Below, one piece after another: positions 54,034 through 63,561 of a DNA stretch of 64,000 nt. A model generated the notes under the pieces. That model saw only the letters and a program-made list of their open reading frames with translations, was not told the DNA's origin and made no database searches. How positions within the stretch are numbered: position 1 is the first letter of the stretch; each line of letters opens with the position of its first letter. The position numbers and the translations under genes were made by a program. Origin of the DNA: Thermococcus litoralis DSM 5473 (GTDB taxonomy: Archaea; Methanobacteriota_B; Thermococci; Thermococcales; Thermococcaceae); NCBI RefSeq assembly GCF_000246985.2, contig NC_022084.1, positions 1,823,224 through 1,887,223 on the forward strand. The letters run 5' to 3'.

Positions 54034-54855
54034 ATGAGGTTGGTCACAAGGAATGAAGTTGTGAAAGAAGCCTTCTTAAACGAGCTTAAGAGGGAAGGAA
54101 TCAAGTTTGCTGTTATGGAAAGACTTGGGTACGAGGCATTTATTGGCTACATGATTGAAGGGACACTGGAGGAGATAAACAACGCTATAAGCTCTTTTGA
54201 AGGTGAAGAAAAGGAGATTCTTCTTGAGGGCTTTCTCACGTTTAAGGAGCAGATAAACCATGCCCTTGAGCATCTTAAGGAGGGTGAAGAAATAGAGCAT
54301 CTCCTTCAAGAGGGCTACTGGATGGGGGACGTTCTTGATCAGCTGTTTAAAAACGATGCAGTCGTCGTTGAAGAGAACAAGGCAAGGTTAAAAGAAAACG
54401 TTGATGTTACAAAACTCAAATTCCAGTTCAGGTTCCCGTATCAAATTGCAAAAAACCTTGAGAAAATTGAGAAGATAGCGAAGCAGTTTGCGTTTGTTGA
54501 CCTTGTCCCCGAGTATGAGATAGAGATTAGGGAGCTCGAAATAGAAAAAATCAACCGAGCTATGCACATAGCCGCGAAGTACTTTGAAGAAGAGATGATT
54601 ATGGGGGCTTATTTTGCCCTTATCTCAAGAGGGATAGTTGCGAACGAGATATTAAATGCCCTTGGTAACGAGAAAGTCCCCAAAGAAGACTTAACCATGG
54701 CGTTTCTCAAAGCAATGCCCATGGAGATACCCACCGAAAAGGGCACCATGATAATAAACGTGATGAATGGAAAGGCATTTGAAGAAATTTTGAGAATGCT
54801 GGAGAAGGAAGGGCGAATAGACATAAAGGGTGGGAAGGTTAGGAAGCTGAGGTAG
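54034..54855 (+). CDS. Uncharacterised protein, 273 aa
   Basis: Begins MRLVTRNEVVKEAFLNELKREG after GGTGG. A mostly helical, acidic soluble protein with segments FQFRFPYQIAKNLEKIEKIAKQFAFVDLVPEYE and MIMGAYFALISRGIVANEILNALG. No domain recognised. Its last 17 bases overlap the convergent membrane gene. Confidence 0.65.
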   Translation: MRLVTRNEVVKEAFLNELKREGIKFAVMERLGYEAFIGYMIEGTLEEINNAISSFEGEEKEILLEGFLTFKEQINHALEHLKEGEEIEHLLQEGYWMGDVLDQLFKNDAVVVEENKARLKENVDVTKLKFQFRFPYQIAKNLEKIEKIAKQFAFVDLVPEYEIEIRELEIEKINRAMHIAAKYFEEEMIMGAYFALISRGIVANEILNALGNEKVPKEDLTMAFLKAMPMEIPTEKGTMIINVMNGKAFEEILRMLEKEGRIDIKGGKVRKLR

Positions 54856-55162
54856 TGCTCTCTGAAGGCAGCAGTACTAGGCCCAGGAGCATTAAAATCC
54901 CACCAACTCTGCTGGTTAAAATAAGGGCAATTATTGCCGGAACTAAAAGCTTATCTTTTGCCTTTTTGTATTCTTTGTTTTCAATGAGCTCAACACATTC
55001 TTCTGATCTTTTGAATATCCAATAGCCGAGGATAGCGAACGGTATTGCGAGCAAAATCCCTATTATCGTGAGCAAAAGGAGAACTGCTATGAGGAAGGGC
55101 TCTATGACACTTAAAATCCCACCAACTTTGATAAGGGTCTTAGCCATCTCCACATCGGCCAT
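54839..55162 (-). CDS. Small membrane protein, 107 aa
   Basis: Two or three hydrophobic spans (LIAVLLLLTIIGILLAIPFAILGYWIF and VPAIIALILTSRVGGILMLLGLV) around a charged loop. It resembles DUF4064-type proteins only loosely. Function unknown. It may be read with the AIR-synthase-like gene, 32 bases upstream. Confidence 0.65.
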   Translation of the reverse strand: MADVEMAKTLIKVGGILSVIEPFLIAVLLLLTIIGILLAIPFAILGYWIFKRSEECVELIENKEYKKAKDKLLVPAIIALILTSRVGGILMLLGLVLLPSESTTSAS

Positions 55163-55194
55163 GTAACCACCATAAATAGTAAGAAAAAAGACCT

Positions 55195-56184
55195 TTAAAA
55201 GATTTTCCAGATTTCGTCTGTTTCTGGTCTTTTTAGTGGGGTCTCCTTTCCATCTTTCACAAGAACCTTTGTATTCTTGTCTTCCAGGAACTCTCCAACT
55301 ATTGCCGCCTCAATGCCCTCTTTTTGTATTGCGTTTACGATTTTTTTGGCTTTCTCCTTTGGTGCCGCGATTAAAAGAGAGCCTGAGCTTATCAGAGCAA
55401 GAGGGTCTAAGTTGAAGTATTCGCACAGCTTTTCGGTTTCTTCTGCTATGGGAATCTTATCGTGGTAAACCCTAAATCCCAGTCCAGCGGCGTCTGCCAT
55501 CTCGTGGAATCCATTGGCTATTCCTCCCTCTGTGGGATCATGCATAGCATGAACCCCAATTTCTGCAGCGATTAATGCCTCTTTTACCACACTGATTTTC
55601 TCAAGGAATCTCTTTGCTCTCTCTACTAGCTCATCTCCAAATACCTTTCTTAGCTCTTCCTCCCTTTCGCTCGCTATGATTGAGGTTCCTTCGATTCCAG
55701 CGCCTTTGGTCAAGATTATGGCATCTCCAGCCTTTGCACCGTTTGATCTCACAAGTTTCTCCCTTTTGACTTCGCCAAGCATTGTTCCAATGACTATAGG
55801 CCTGTTTAGTCCAATCGTCACTTCTGTGTGACCTCCGACTATTGAAATGCCAAGCTTTTCAGCACTCCTATGCATGTCTTCCATTATTTCCTTGAGGAGG
55901 TTCTCATCGGCATTTTCCGGCAACAGGATTGTTGCCAAGAACCATCTCGGCTTGGCTCCAAACGTTGCAACGTCGTTTGCGTTCACATTTATTGCGTAAA
56001 AGCCTATATGCTTCTCCGCCCCCGTTATGGGATCGCTTGATGCAACGAGAACCTTCTCCCCAAAGTCGATTGCAGCCGCATCAATGCCCACACCAGATTT
56101 TATTATAACTCTCTCATCCTCAACCCCTAGAAGATTAAAGACAATTTTTTCAAGCACTTCTGGAGGAACTTTTCCTGGAAGCAT
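55195..56184 (-). CDS. AIR synthase-related (PurM/HypE-like) protein, 329 aa
   Basis: PurM-fold blocks: GIDAAAIDFGEKVLVASSDPITGAEKHIG, AINVNANDVATFGAKPRWFL, GGHTEVT and AMHDPTEGGIANGFHEMADAA. HypE ends in a PRIC cysteine tail used in hydrogenase maturation; this protein ends DEIWKIF, so it is not standard HypE. Probably an ATP-using enzyme of unknown substrate. Confidence 0.85.
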   Translation of the reverse strand: MLPGKVPPEVLEKIVFNLLGVEDERVIIKSGVGIDAAAIDFGEKVLVASSDPITGAEKHIGFYAINVNANDVATFGAKPRWFLATILLPENADENLLKEIMEDMHRSAEKLGISIVGGHTEVTIGLNRPIVIGTMLGEVKREKLVRSNGAKAGDAIILTKGAGIEGTSIIASEREEELRKVFGDELVERAKRFLEKISVVKEALIAAEIGVHAMHDPTEGGIANGFHEMADAAGLGFRVYHDKIPIAEETEKLCEYFNLDPLALISSGSLLIAAPKEKAKKIVNAIQKEGIEAAIVGEFLEDKNTKVLVKDGKETPLKRPETDEIWKIF

Positions 56185-56239
56185 TTTTCATCCCCATCAA
56201 AGTGAGACAGAAAAGATAAAAAGATTGCTGAGGAGGGTG

Positions 56240-57409
56240 TTAAACAAGCTTCTTTTCCTTCAGCACTTTTTCCATTCTGTCCATTGCTTCCTCAAGTTTT
56301 TCGTACGCTGTGGCGTAGCTTATCCTCACATAGCCTTCTCCGGCCTGCCCAAATGCGCTTCCAGGAACTACAACCACTTTTGCTTCTTTTATCATCAGCT
56401 CACTGAACTCCTTGCTGCTCAAACCGGTATCTTTAATCCTTGGGAAGATGTAAAAGGCTCCCTTTGGCTTAACCGTTGGCAGACCCATCTCGTTCAGCCT
56501 CTTCCAAACAAGGTTTCTTCTCCTCTCATATTCTCTGCGCATCTCCTCTACCGCTTGCCAGCTTCTTTCGTCCCTTAGGGCTTTTGCAGCCGCATACTGG
56601 ATAAAGGTTACGGGGCAAGTTGCATTGTACATTTGGAAGCGAACCATTTTTTCCACAACCCATTCTGGGGCAGCTAAAAAGCCCAAGCGCCATCCGGTCA
56701 TTGCGAAGGTCTTTGAGAACCCGTTCATGGTTATTGTCCTCTCAAACATGCCGTCCAGAGAAGCAATGCTGTAGTTTTTGACCCCATCGTAGACAAAATA
56801 CTCATAAACTTCATCGCTTAAGATCATTAGATCGTGCTCAACTGCAAAGTCCGCTATCTCTTCGAGGTCTTTCTTCGTTAATACTGCTCCCGTGGGATTG
56901 TTTGGAGTGTTTATTATTAAAGCCCTTGTTTTTGGGGTCACGTATTTTTCGAGCTCATCGACACTTAGGCGGAACTCGTTTTCCTCATAAGTGGGAACCT
57001 CAACGGGCTTTCCTCCCGCTAGAATAACTGCAGGGGCGTAGCTAACGAACATTGGGGAGGGAATGAGAACTTCCTCGTTGTCTTTCAAGAAGGTTGCAAG
57101 TCCCATTAGAATCTGCTGGTTAGTGCCAACTGTTATCATTATTTGGGTTTTTGGATCTGCGTCAATTCCATTATGCTTTTTGAACTTCTCTGCAACTGCC
57201 TCTCTAAGCTCCAAAATCCCTATATTTGGGCTATAGTGCGTTAGTCCTTTATCAAGGGCTTCCTTTGCGTATTCCTTTATGTGTTCTGGCGTGTCAAAGT
57301 CTGGCTCTCCAATTCCAAGTGAAATTATTCCCTCAATGCCTTGGGCAAGATCAAAAAGCTTTCTTATTTCAGAAGGGTTCACCATCTCAAGCCTATCGCT
57401 CAGCGCCAT
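56240..57409 (-). CDS. Aromatic aminotransferase (class I), 389 aa
   Basis: Fold-type I PLP enzyme; NTPNNPTGAVLTK, DEVYEYFVYDG, TMNGFSKTFAMTGWRLGF (Schiff-base Lys in SKT) and VRISYATAYEKLEEAM. It is very similar to what I recall of the Pyrococcus aromatic aminotransferase, beginning MALSDRLE. The ATG at 57409 follows GGTGA. It transfers amino groups from Phe, Tyr or Trp to 2-oxoglutarate. Confidence 0.88.
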   Translation of the reverse strand: MALSDRLEMVNPSEIRKLFDLAQGIEGIISLGIGEPDFDTPEHIKEYAKEALDKGLTHYSPNIGILELREAVAEKFKKHNGIDADPKTQIMITVGTNQQILMGLATFLKDNEEVLIPSPMFVSYAPAVILAGGKPVEVPTYEENEFRLSVDELEKYVTPKTRALIINTPNNPTGAVLTKKDLEEIADFAVEHDLMILSDEVYEYFVYDGVKNYSIASLDGMFERTITMNGFSKTFAMTGWRLGFLAAPEWVVEKMVRFQMYNATCPVTFIQYAAAKALRDERSWQAVEEMRREYERRRNLVWKRLNEMGLPTVKPKGAFYIFPRIKDTGLSSKEFSELMIKEAKVVVVPGSAFGQAGEGYVRISYATAYEKLEEAMDRMEKVLKEKKLV

Positions 57410-57488
57410 AATCTTCACCAGTGAGATTTCTCCTTGATGTTTATAATTTTACCGACATGAAATATTTGGCAACGATGAATAGAATAGC

Positions 57489-59090
57489 TCACTGATATAC
57501 AACAAAGTTCTCCAAAACCAGGGCATCGAGCCTGGCTTTTTTGAAAGTTTTCAGGGCATCCTCTGGAGAGCAAACTATCGGCTCCCCATGCATGTTAAAG
57601 CTCGTGTTTAGAACCATGCCAACGCCCGTTTCTGCTTCAAAGTGTTTTATTATGTTGTAGTAGCGCGGATTATCCTCCTTAAGAAGAGTTTGGGGTCTTG
57701 TTGTTTTATCAACGTGTACAACCGCTGGGGCTTCATCAATCATTCTTTCCGTTGCCTTGTAGCTCATTGTCATGAACTTGTTTGGATAAGGCTCCTTGAG
57801 GTAGTCTTCAATTCTCTCCTCCAGCATTGAAGGGGCAAACGGCTGGAAGACGTCTCTGTTTAATGGTACGTTGAGCTTTTTTACAACATCTTTGCTTCTT
57901 GGGTCTGCGAGGATGGAGCGGTTGCCTAGGGCTCTTGGACCGTATTCCATTCTTCCTTGGAAAAAGCCCACCATTTTGCCTTCAAGAAGCATTTCTGCAA
58001 CAAATCCCTCTACGTCTTCGCGATATTCAAATTTCAGACTCTCTGCCCTTAAGAGGGCTTCAATTTTGCCTTCATCGTAGGAAGGCCCCAAGTAAACATG
58101 CTCAAGCTTAAAGGGCTTCCATTTCCTATCGAGCCTTTCAAACTGGGCTTTGACGAAGGCTGCAGCACCAAAAGCTAATCCAGAATCATCCATTGCTGGA
58201 AATACCCATAGGTCGGGGAAATGCCTCCTCAAAACTGCATTTGCCTTGACGTTTTGTGCAACTCCCCCAGCGTAGGCAAGTTTTAAGTTATAACTTTTAA
58301 GTTTTAACCCAAGCTCGTCGATAATCTTTTCAAGATGCGCTTGAGCAGAGGCGGCTATCTCTATTGCCCTCTTTTGAAGTTCTCCATCCAGCTTGCCTCT
58401 CTTCATTTCCTGGGCGATTTCTTTAGCCTTAGATAGAGGATAGTTGAAAACTTCGGCGAGCCTTTTTGTAGCCTCAATCCCAACTACTTTCAGCTTGTTC
58501 TCAAAGCTCAGCCCGTTAAGTTCTATTATATGGGAGAGATCGTAAGTTGGCTTACCATAGGCTGCCAAGCTCATGACTTTTCCTTCATGTCTCATCGGTT
58601 TAAAGCCCAAAAGTTCAGTAACCGATGCATAGAAATCTCCGAGAGAGTCTAAATAGGTGCTCTGGGCTATTCTTATCATCTCACCATCTCTTGCCACATA
58701 AATGGAAGAGCTTAGTCCATCTCCTGCGGCATCTATACTTAACGCCAACGCTTTTCCCCAACCAGAGGTGAAATAAGCAGAAGAAGCGTGGGCAAGGTGA
58801 TGTTCAACAAAAAGAACTTTCTTCTTGAAATCTTTACCAAATATGGATTTGAGATTTCTCTCAAGCTCTAACAATCTCGATTGCTTCCTGAAAATACCCG
58901 CTACCGCTATTACCTCCACCTCTTCCGGATATACTTCTCCCATTTCTAAGACTTTCTTTATGCTCAGCTCTGGAAATCCACGGTACTTTTTTATCCGGTT
59001 TAATCTCTCTTCGTTTACGGCATAGATTTCTTCTCCCTTGAACAGCACTGCTCCTGCATCGTGTCCATCGTGCACTCCAAGTACAATCAT
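57489..59090 (-). CDS. Carbamoyltransferase (NodU/CmcH family), 533 aa
   Basis: N-terminal GVHDGHDAGAVLF and HHLAHASSAYFTSG (His-rich site), LSIDAAGDG; C-terminal YrdC-like/Kae1-like part with GRMEYGPRALGNRSILADPR, FQPFAPSML and LNTSFNMHGEPIVCSPEDAL. It uses carbamoyl phosphate and ATP to carbamoylate a hydroxyl, as in antibiotic or Nod-factor synthesis; the acceptor here is unknown. Standard length. It is divergent from the cupin gene. Confidence 0.93.
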   Translation of the reverse strand: MIVLGVHDGHDAGAVLFKGEEIYAVNEERLNRIKKYRGFPELSIKKVLEMGEVYPEEVEVIAVAGIFRKQSRLLELERNLKSIFGKDFKKKVLFVEHHLAHASSAYFTSGWGKALALSIDAAGDGLSSSIYVARDGEMIRIAQSTYLDSLGDFYASVTELLGFKPMRHEGKVMSLAAYGKPTYDLSHIIELNGLSFENKLKVVGIEATKRLAEVFNYPLSKAKEIAQEMKRGKLDGELQKRAIEIAASAQAHLEKIIDELGLKLKSYNLKLAYAGGVAQNVKANAVLRRHFPDLWVFPAMDDSGLAFGAAAFVKAQFERLDRKWKPFKLEHVYLGPSYDEGKIEALLRAESLKFEYREDVEGFVAEMLLEGKMVGFFQGRMEYGPRALGNRSILADPRSKDVVKKLNVPLNRDVFQPFAPSMLEERIEDYLKEPYPNKFMTMSYKATERMIDEAPAVVHVDKTTRPQTLLKEDNPRYYNIIKHFEAETGVGMVLNTSFNMHGEPIVCSPEDALKTFKKARLDALVLENFVVYQ

Positions 59091-59151
59091 GTTTGGGGAT
59101 TAAATGAAGGATTTTTAAACATAACTTCGGAATGTACAGTTGGGGATTGAA

Positions 59152-59496
59152 ATGAGGGCAGAGATCAGGGAGTTTATTGATAGGGGCACGTATAGGAAGG
59201 CACCGCTGTTTGAGGGTGAACTCCCGAAAGGCAGCTACGCCCAGATAGTTGAGATAAAGCCAAAGCAAACCGTTCCAAAGCATTATCATGAGAGGCAGTA
59301 CGAGCTCTTTTACATAATCAGCGGTGAGGCAAAGCTGGGTATCGGGGAAAAGGAATACGAAGCCAAACCAGGGGATATATACCTTGTAAAGCCAAAGACA
59401 CTTCACTGGGTCGTAAACGAAAGGGAGGAACCATTTAAGCTCTTTGTAGTGAAGCTCAACTACTTTGGAGAAGACAGCGTCTGGCTGAGTGATTAA
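59152..59496 (+). CDS. Cupin domain protein, 114 aa
   Basis: Cupin motif 1 PKHYHERQYELFYIISGEAKLGIG (two His, Gln/Glu) and motif 2 PGDIYLVKPKTLHWVVN. Metal binding fits; sugar epimerase, dioxygenase or binding roles are open. It overlaps the TTG/ATG of the next gene at its stop, and a TTTTTAAAC TATA box is about 30 bases ahead. Confidence 0.88.
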   Translation: MRAEIREFIDRGTYRKAPLFEGELPKGSYAQIVEIKPKQTVPKHYHERQYELFYIISGEAKLGIGEKEYEAKPGDIYLVKPKTLHWVVNEREEPFKLFVVKLNYFGEDSVWLSD

Positions 59497-59497
59497 C

Positions 59498-59917
59498 ATG
59501 GGAAGAGTAAGGAAGGAAAAGGCAGAAATGTTCCTCCTATCTCCGGAATCATGGTACCTTGTGGTTTATTTTAATGAAAAACTTGAGTACCTTTACATAC
59601 CCTCATCCAATAAACCAGACTTAGAAAGACTTGGATATCTTCTGGCGGCTTTTAAGCTGTTTAATATCCCTTATTTGCTTTTTGGAGTTCATGGGGAGGA
59701 TATTTTTGAGCTTGGGGATGATTTCGAAGAAAGATTGAAAGAAGAGTTTGGTGTGAATATTGATGAGAACATCCTTGCCAAAGAATTTAAGAGCTCACTT
59801 AGGAGCATCGAGAATTTAAAGACATTTTATGAAAAGCTCGGGTTTTTTGAAGACCTTGAGGAGCTTGAAGATCTAAGAAGGCTGTACGAGGAGTACCTGA
59901 AAAAGAGGAGAAAATGA
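59498..59917 (+). CDS. Uncharacterised protein, 139 aa
   Basis: Begins MGRVRKEKAEMFLLSPESWYLV after GAGTGAT at the stop of the cupin gene. Soluble, alpha/beta at first and helical at the end (ending YEEYLKKRRK). No family recognised. Coupled to the cupin gene. Confidence 0.65.
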   Translation: MGRVRKEKAEMFLLSPESWYLVVYFNEKLEYLYIPSSNKPDLERLGYLLAAFKLFNIPYLLFGVHGEDIFELGDDFEERLKEEFGVNIDENILAKEFKSSLRSIENLKTFYEKLGFFEDLEELEDLRRLYEEYLKKRRK

Positions 59918-59962
59918 ACAGCTAAGCGAAAAATTCTTTAAACCTTCTTTTTATCTAAGAGC

Positions 59963-60838
59963 ATGAACATTTACGAAATGCTTGCTTTAATAGGCACTGG
60001 GCTAGTCCTTCGGAGGATAATAAAATCTGAGAAGCCTTTTGCTCACTTGAATAAGTTTGCATCCCAGGTGCTTTTAACATTCTATGTCTTTTCAAACGTT
60101 GCCTCGAAGGATATCGCCTATCTCGTGGAAATCAAGATTGTGTTCTTGTATGTCTTCTTAGTCATTGCCCTCAGTCTTGGGGCGTCTTTCCTCTATGCGA
60201 GGTTTTTTGTAGAGGATAAGAAGTGGCAAGGAGCTTTGATGATACTCTCAACGTATCCAAATACAGTCGCAATGGGATTCCCGATAGCGAGCCTGTTTTT
60301 AGATGATTTAACTCCTGCAATTATCTATGCAAGTACGAATACTTTAATAGTCCTTCCAATAGCGACGTTCGTTGCTGCACATTATTCGAGTGGAAAAGCC
60401 TCGCTTAGAGAAAGCATCATAAGAGCGCTCAGATTTCCACCCACCAGTGCCAACATACTTGCCCTCACTCTTGTACTGCTTAGGATTAGGCTTCCCCCTC
60501 AACTGCTGAGCGGAATGAACAAACTCGGTTGGTGGAGCATTCCCCTAATCCTGATTTATTTCGGCTCTCGCATAAACCTCCAGAAGTTTGAATGGAGAAA
60601 GCTTCTTGAAGTAGGGACGTTTAGAATAGCTATACCGTTTGTTTTTGTAGTTTTAACCCTAAAAACAAGCCCTGAAATATTCTATGCGGTGCTGGTTGAG
60701 GCATCGATGCCTCCTGCAATAATGGCAAATGCCATTTTAGCCCACTACAGACTCAGAGAGGAAGAGGGAATAGGTGTTACGATCGTGTTAACGATAATGA
60801 CTTTGATTCTGTTTTTGGTGCTTAGAACTTTGACTTAG
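59963..60838 (+). CDS. AEC (auxin efflux carrier) family transporter, 291 aa
   Basis: About nine membrane spans; FASQVLLTFYVFSNVASKDI, TYPNTVAMGFPIASLFL (family NT-G-GxP loop) and EASMPPAIMANAILAHYRL (second crossing) are AEC motifs. Export or uptake of organic anions is typical. No ribosome binding site; the TATA box (CTTTAAACC) is about 25 bases before the ATG. Confidence 0.85.
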   Translation: MNIYEMLALIGTGLVLRRIIKSEKPFAHLNKFASQVLLTFYVFSNVASKDIAYLVEIKIVFLYVFLVIALSLGASFLYARFFVEDKKWQGALMILSTYPNTVAMGFPIASLFLDDLTPAIIYASTNTLIVLPIATFVAAHYSSGKASLRESIIRALRFPPTSANILALTLVLLRIRLPPQLLSGMNKLGWWSIPLILIYFGSRINLQKFEWRKLLEVGTFRIAIPFVFVVLTLKTSPEIFYAVLVEASMPPAIMANAILAHYRLREEEGIGVTIVLTIMTLILFLVLRTLT

Positions 60839-60944
60839 GCTTCTACTACTAGCTACCTTCGTTGTCATTTTGTCGATTTTTCTTCCAAAAACTTTAAATA
60901 TCTTTCAAAGCTCTTTGGTTTGTACTTTCAAGAGGTGCAGAAAA

Positions 60945-62395
60945 ATGAGCGTAGTTTGGACGACACTTGTTTTGTACATGGGAGCAATGCTAGGAGTTTC
61001 AGCGTATGCAAGGAAGTACATTAAAACCTCGGCCGACTTTTTGGTGGCCGGGAGAAGGCTTGGATTAGCATTAACTACCGCAACTCTGGCAGCCACTCAC
61101 TATGGTGGTGGCTTTCATCCTTGGAGGAGCTAGCTGGGGAGCCACCTACGGGTTAGGAGGAATTTGGTACGGTTTTGCCTGCGGCCTGGGGCTTCTTCTC
61201 TTGGGGGTTGACCCTTGCAAAGCCTATGCGTGCTTTGGCCTTGTACACAGTCCCAGACGTCTTGGAGATGCGCTATAAGAGTAAAGCAATAAGGCTTTTG
61301 GCAGCAACGCTATCGCTTTTAGCCCTTGTGGGCATACTTGGAGCGCAGGTGTGGGCAGCATCGGCAGTGTTTGAAGCCATAGGATTGCCGGGAACTGCTG
61401 GAGCAGTATTTGCCACGTTAATTTTCATAGCCTACACTGCCTTCTCAGGGTTATGGGCTGTGGCATTGACAGATTTTATCCAAATAATACTTGGTAGCAT
61501 TGGCGTTTTGGTTGCAGTGGTTCTTGGGTTGAGCAAAGTAGGCGGATTTGAAGGCTTAAAAGTGAGTCTTTCATCAATCCCAAATCTGCCTCAAGCAAGC
61601 GGAGAATACTTCAACTTCATGTCACTTGGGGTTTCACTCTTTGCCCTAACGTTAGCAGCGACGGTCATGTATACTCTAATAGGGCAGGACTTTTACCAGA
61701 GGCTCTTTGCATCAAAGGACGAGAAAACCGCAAGGATGGGAGCAATTTACAGTGGAATCTTGCTTATGGGTTTGTCATTTCTTCCAGCTCTTGCAGGGAT
61801 GCTTGCATTGGCTCTTTCGAGTGATCCTCAAGCGATAATAGATTCGCCAAAGACTGCAGTGCCGAAACTAGTGATCACAGTGTTTGGAAGCGGAGTGGGA
61901 GCGATATTCGTAGCTGCAATCCTCGCTGCAGTGATGAGTACGGCCGATTCCTTATTATCAGCAGCAACCTCTCACGTAGTTAAAGACTTTTACCAGAGCT
62001 TTATAGAACCAGAAGCAGAGGATAAAAAGTTGCTAAAGCTTTCAATAGTGACTACAATAGTCATAGGCATTTTGGCACTTGTGGCAGCGCTTACGATTCA
62101 GGGAATAGTTGAGCTTCTCATATACTCCTACGACATCTATACCTCGGGAGTCTTCGTGCCACTGATACTCGGAATCTACTGGAAGAGGGCTACGAAGGAA
62201 GGAGCTTTACTTGGAATGATAGCGGGTTCATTAACGGCGGTTGTTGGAATAACCGGGATAGTGAGCTTCAGCTACTGGGAGTACATTTACGTAAGTGGTG
62301 CACTCGTCTCAGCAGTTGTCATGGTGCTTGTTAGCCTTTTGACTTCTGCAGAACCTGTGGATAGGGAATTTGAAAAGGCTTTTGAGCTTTCTTAA
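60945..62395 (+). pseudogene. Sodium:solute symporter (SSS family), two frameshifts
   Basis: The N-terminus (60945-61111) has YARKYIKTSADFLVAGRRLG and ATHYGGGF. It then needs one base removed near 61111-61120 to read ILGGASWGATYGLGG, and a second base removed from the GGGGG at 61203-61207 to join LTLAKPMRALALYTVPDVLEMRY through to the end. With both, 482 residues result, the normal SSS length, and the later part is unbroken (STADSLLSAATSHVVKDF). Two errors in 100 bases suggest sequence trouble or a decaying gene. GAGGTG precedes the ATG. Confidence 0.85.
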
Positions 62396-62396
62396 G

Positions 62397-62410
62397 CTCT
62401 TTCCTTTTTT
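62397..62410 (+). terminator. T-rich run after the symporter
   Basis: CTCTTTCCTTTTTT directly after the stop codon is a plausible archaeal T-run terminator. Evidence is composition and place. Confidence 0.4.
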
Positions 62411-62440
62411 CGTCATTTTCGACTTCTTTATTCTAAAGCA

Positions 62441-62460
62441 GTGTCAGAGAAACCTGACAC
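62441..62460. promoter_or_regulatory. Seven-pair inverted repeat before the membrane/nuclease-like gene
   Basis: GTGTCAG-AGAAAC-CTGACAC is a perfect seven-pair stem 84 bases before the next start, upstream of its TATA region (TTTTTATAAGTAG, about 62504-62516). It may be an operator or a terminator stem; no partner is known. Confidence 0.35.
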
Positions 62461-62543
62461 CCCACAACTTATCCCCGACAGTATCCGTCTAAAGAGTAGT
62501 AATTTTTATAAGTAGAAATTTTAAAAATTATTACGGTGGTTAA

Positions 62544-63551
62544 ATGAAAAGAACAGCCGGTGTGGTTTTTATTTTCCTGCTATTCGGATTAGTTGTAAAC
62601 CCAGCACTAGCCACCAAGGATGCAACTCAGCACAGTAATGAAACAGATAGTTCAACCGTATACCATGTTAGTGTGCAGGGAATCTCTTTTGTGGTTTTTG
62701 CGTTTCCTGGAGAAGATGGAAAAGTTCCCACTAAGGGGGAAGTCATCTCAATGCTTGAAAGCTATCTTAATGGGAGTTCCCTTAGTGGATACTATGCCTC
62801 CACGTTGGAACTGAACGGCTACCCGAGCTCCTCGAAAGCTCCCATAATGCCCCAATTTGCTTTGCCCCCTTTGCCGGTAGAAATTCCTGCAATTGCTGTG
62901 GGAGGCACTACGCTTATCCTTATTGGAGTACCTGCTCTAATTGCTCTGGTGTTGATAATTGAGTACAGAGACGACATTGAGGACAAGGTTAAAAACGAAT
63001 ACGAGAAAATTAAAAACACAAGATATAGCATTGAGATCAGAGAAGTCAGCAACACTTTTAGAAAGAGATCCTTCAAAACTACTGGAAGAATAGCTCTCAG
63101 TGCAAGCACCATTGAAGTGCTCCTGCGAAACTCTACAATACCCTCCCTTGAGCCAGCGGTAAGTACTCTGAAAAAAGGAAACTTTGTTCATTTCATCGAT
63201 CACATGCTCCCAGCAATAGCTGGGGAGCTCGTGGCAGTACAGGTTATACAGGAAAAATACAAGGGTAAAATTGTAGTAGTAAGCAAAAATGGAAAAGCTG
63301 GGCCTGATTTCAGAGTAGAGCTCCCCTCAGAAGAAGTTCCATGGGAAGCCAAAGGCAAGTGGTGGAGAAGCCCGAACGGGCAGCTTAAGAGAGGATATTG
63401 TCAGATACAAAGATACACGGAAGAGAAAAGAGGCTATGTTTCGGTTCTAGTAATACTGGAAAAATTGAAAGAGGTACTCAACAGTGATCCAAGCGTCATC
63501 TTCATAGGATGGTATGATAGAAGTGGGCTTGTGGATTGCTCAAAGTATTGA
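62544..63551 (+). CDS. Membrane protein with PD-(D/E)xK-like C-terminal domain, 335 aa
   Basis: A signal peptide (MKRTAGVVFIFLLFGLVVNPALA), an outer domain of about 85 residues, one long span (IAVGGTTLILIGVPALIALVLIIEY, about 116-142), then a basic linker and a cytoplasmic C-terminal domain. That domain shows GELVAVQVIQ, then GPDF and, ten residues on, WEAKG, the order of a PD-(D/E)xK nuclease core. No family is recognised. ACGGTGG leads to the ATG. The next gene begins ten bases later. Confidence 0.6.
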   Translation: MKRTAGVVFIFLLFGLVVNPALATKDATQHSNETDSSTVYHVSVQGISFVVFAFPGEDGKVPTKGEVISMLESYLNGSSLSGYYASTLELNGYPSSSKAPIMPQFALPPLPVEIPAIAVGGTTLILIGVPALIALVLIIEYRDDIEDKVKNEYEKIKNTRYSIEIREVSNTFRKRSFKTTGRIALSASTIEVLLRNSTIPSLEPAVSTLKKGNFVHFIDHMLPAIAGELVAVQVIQEKYKGKIVVVSKNGKAGPDFRVELPSEEVPWEAKGKWWRSPNGQLKRGYCQIQRYTEEKRGYVSVLVILEKLKEVLNSDPSVIFIGWYDRSGLVDCSKY

Positions 63552-63561
63552 GGTGATGTTG

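Noticed and set aside
55195-56184. HypE hydrogenase maturation protein
   Set aside because: It has the PurM-like fold but lacks the C-terminal cysteine tail required for HypE chemistry.
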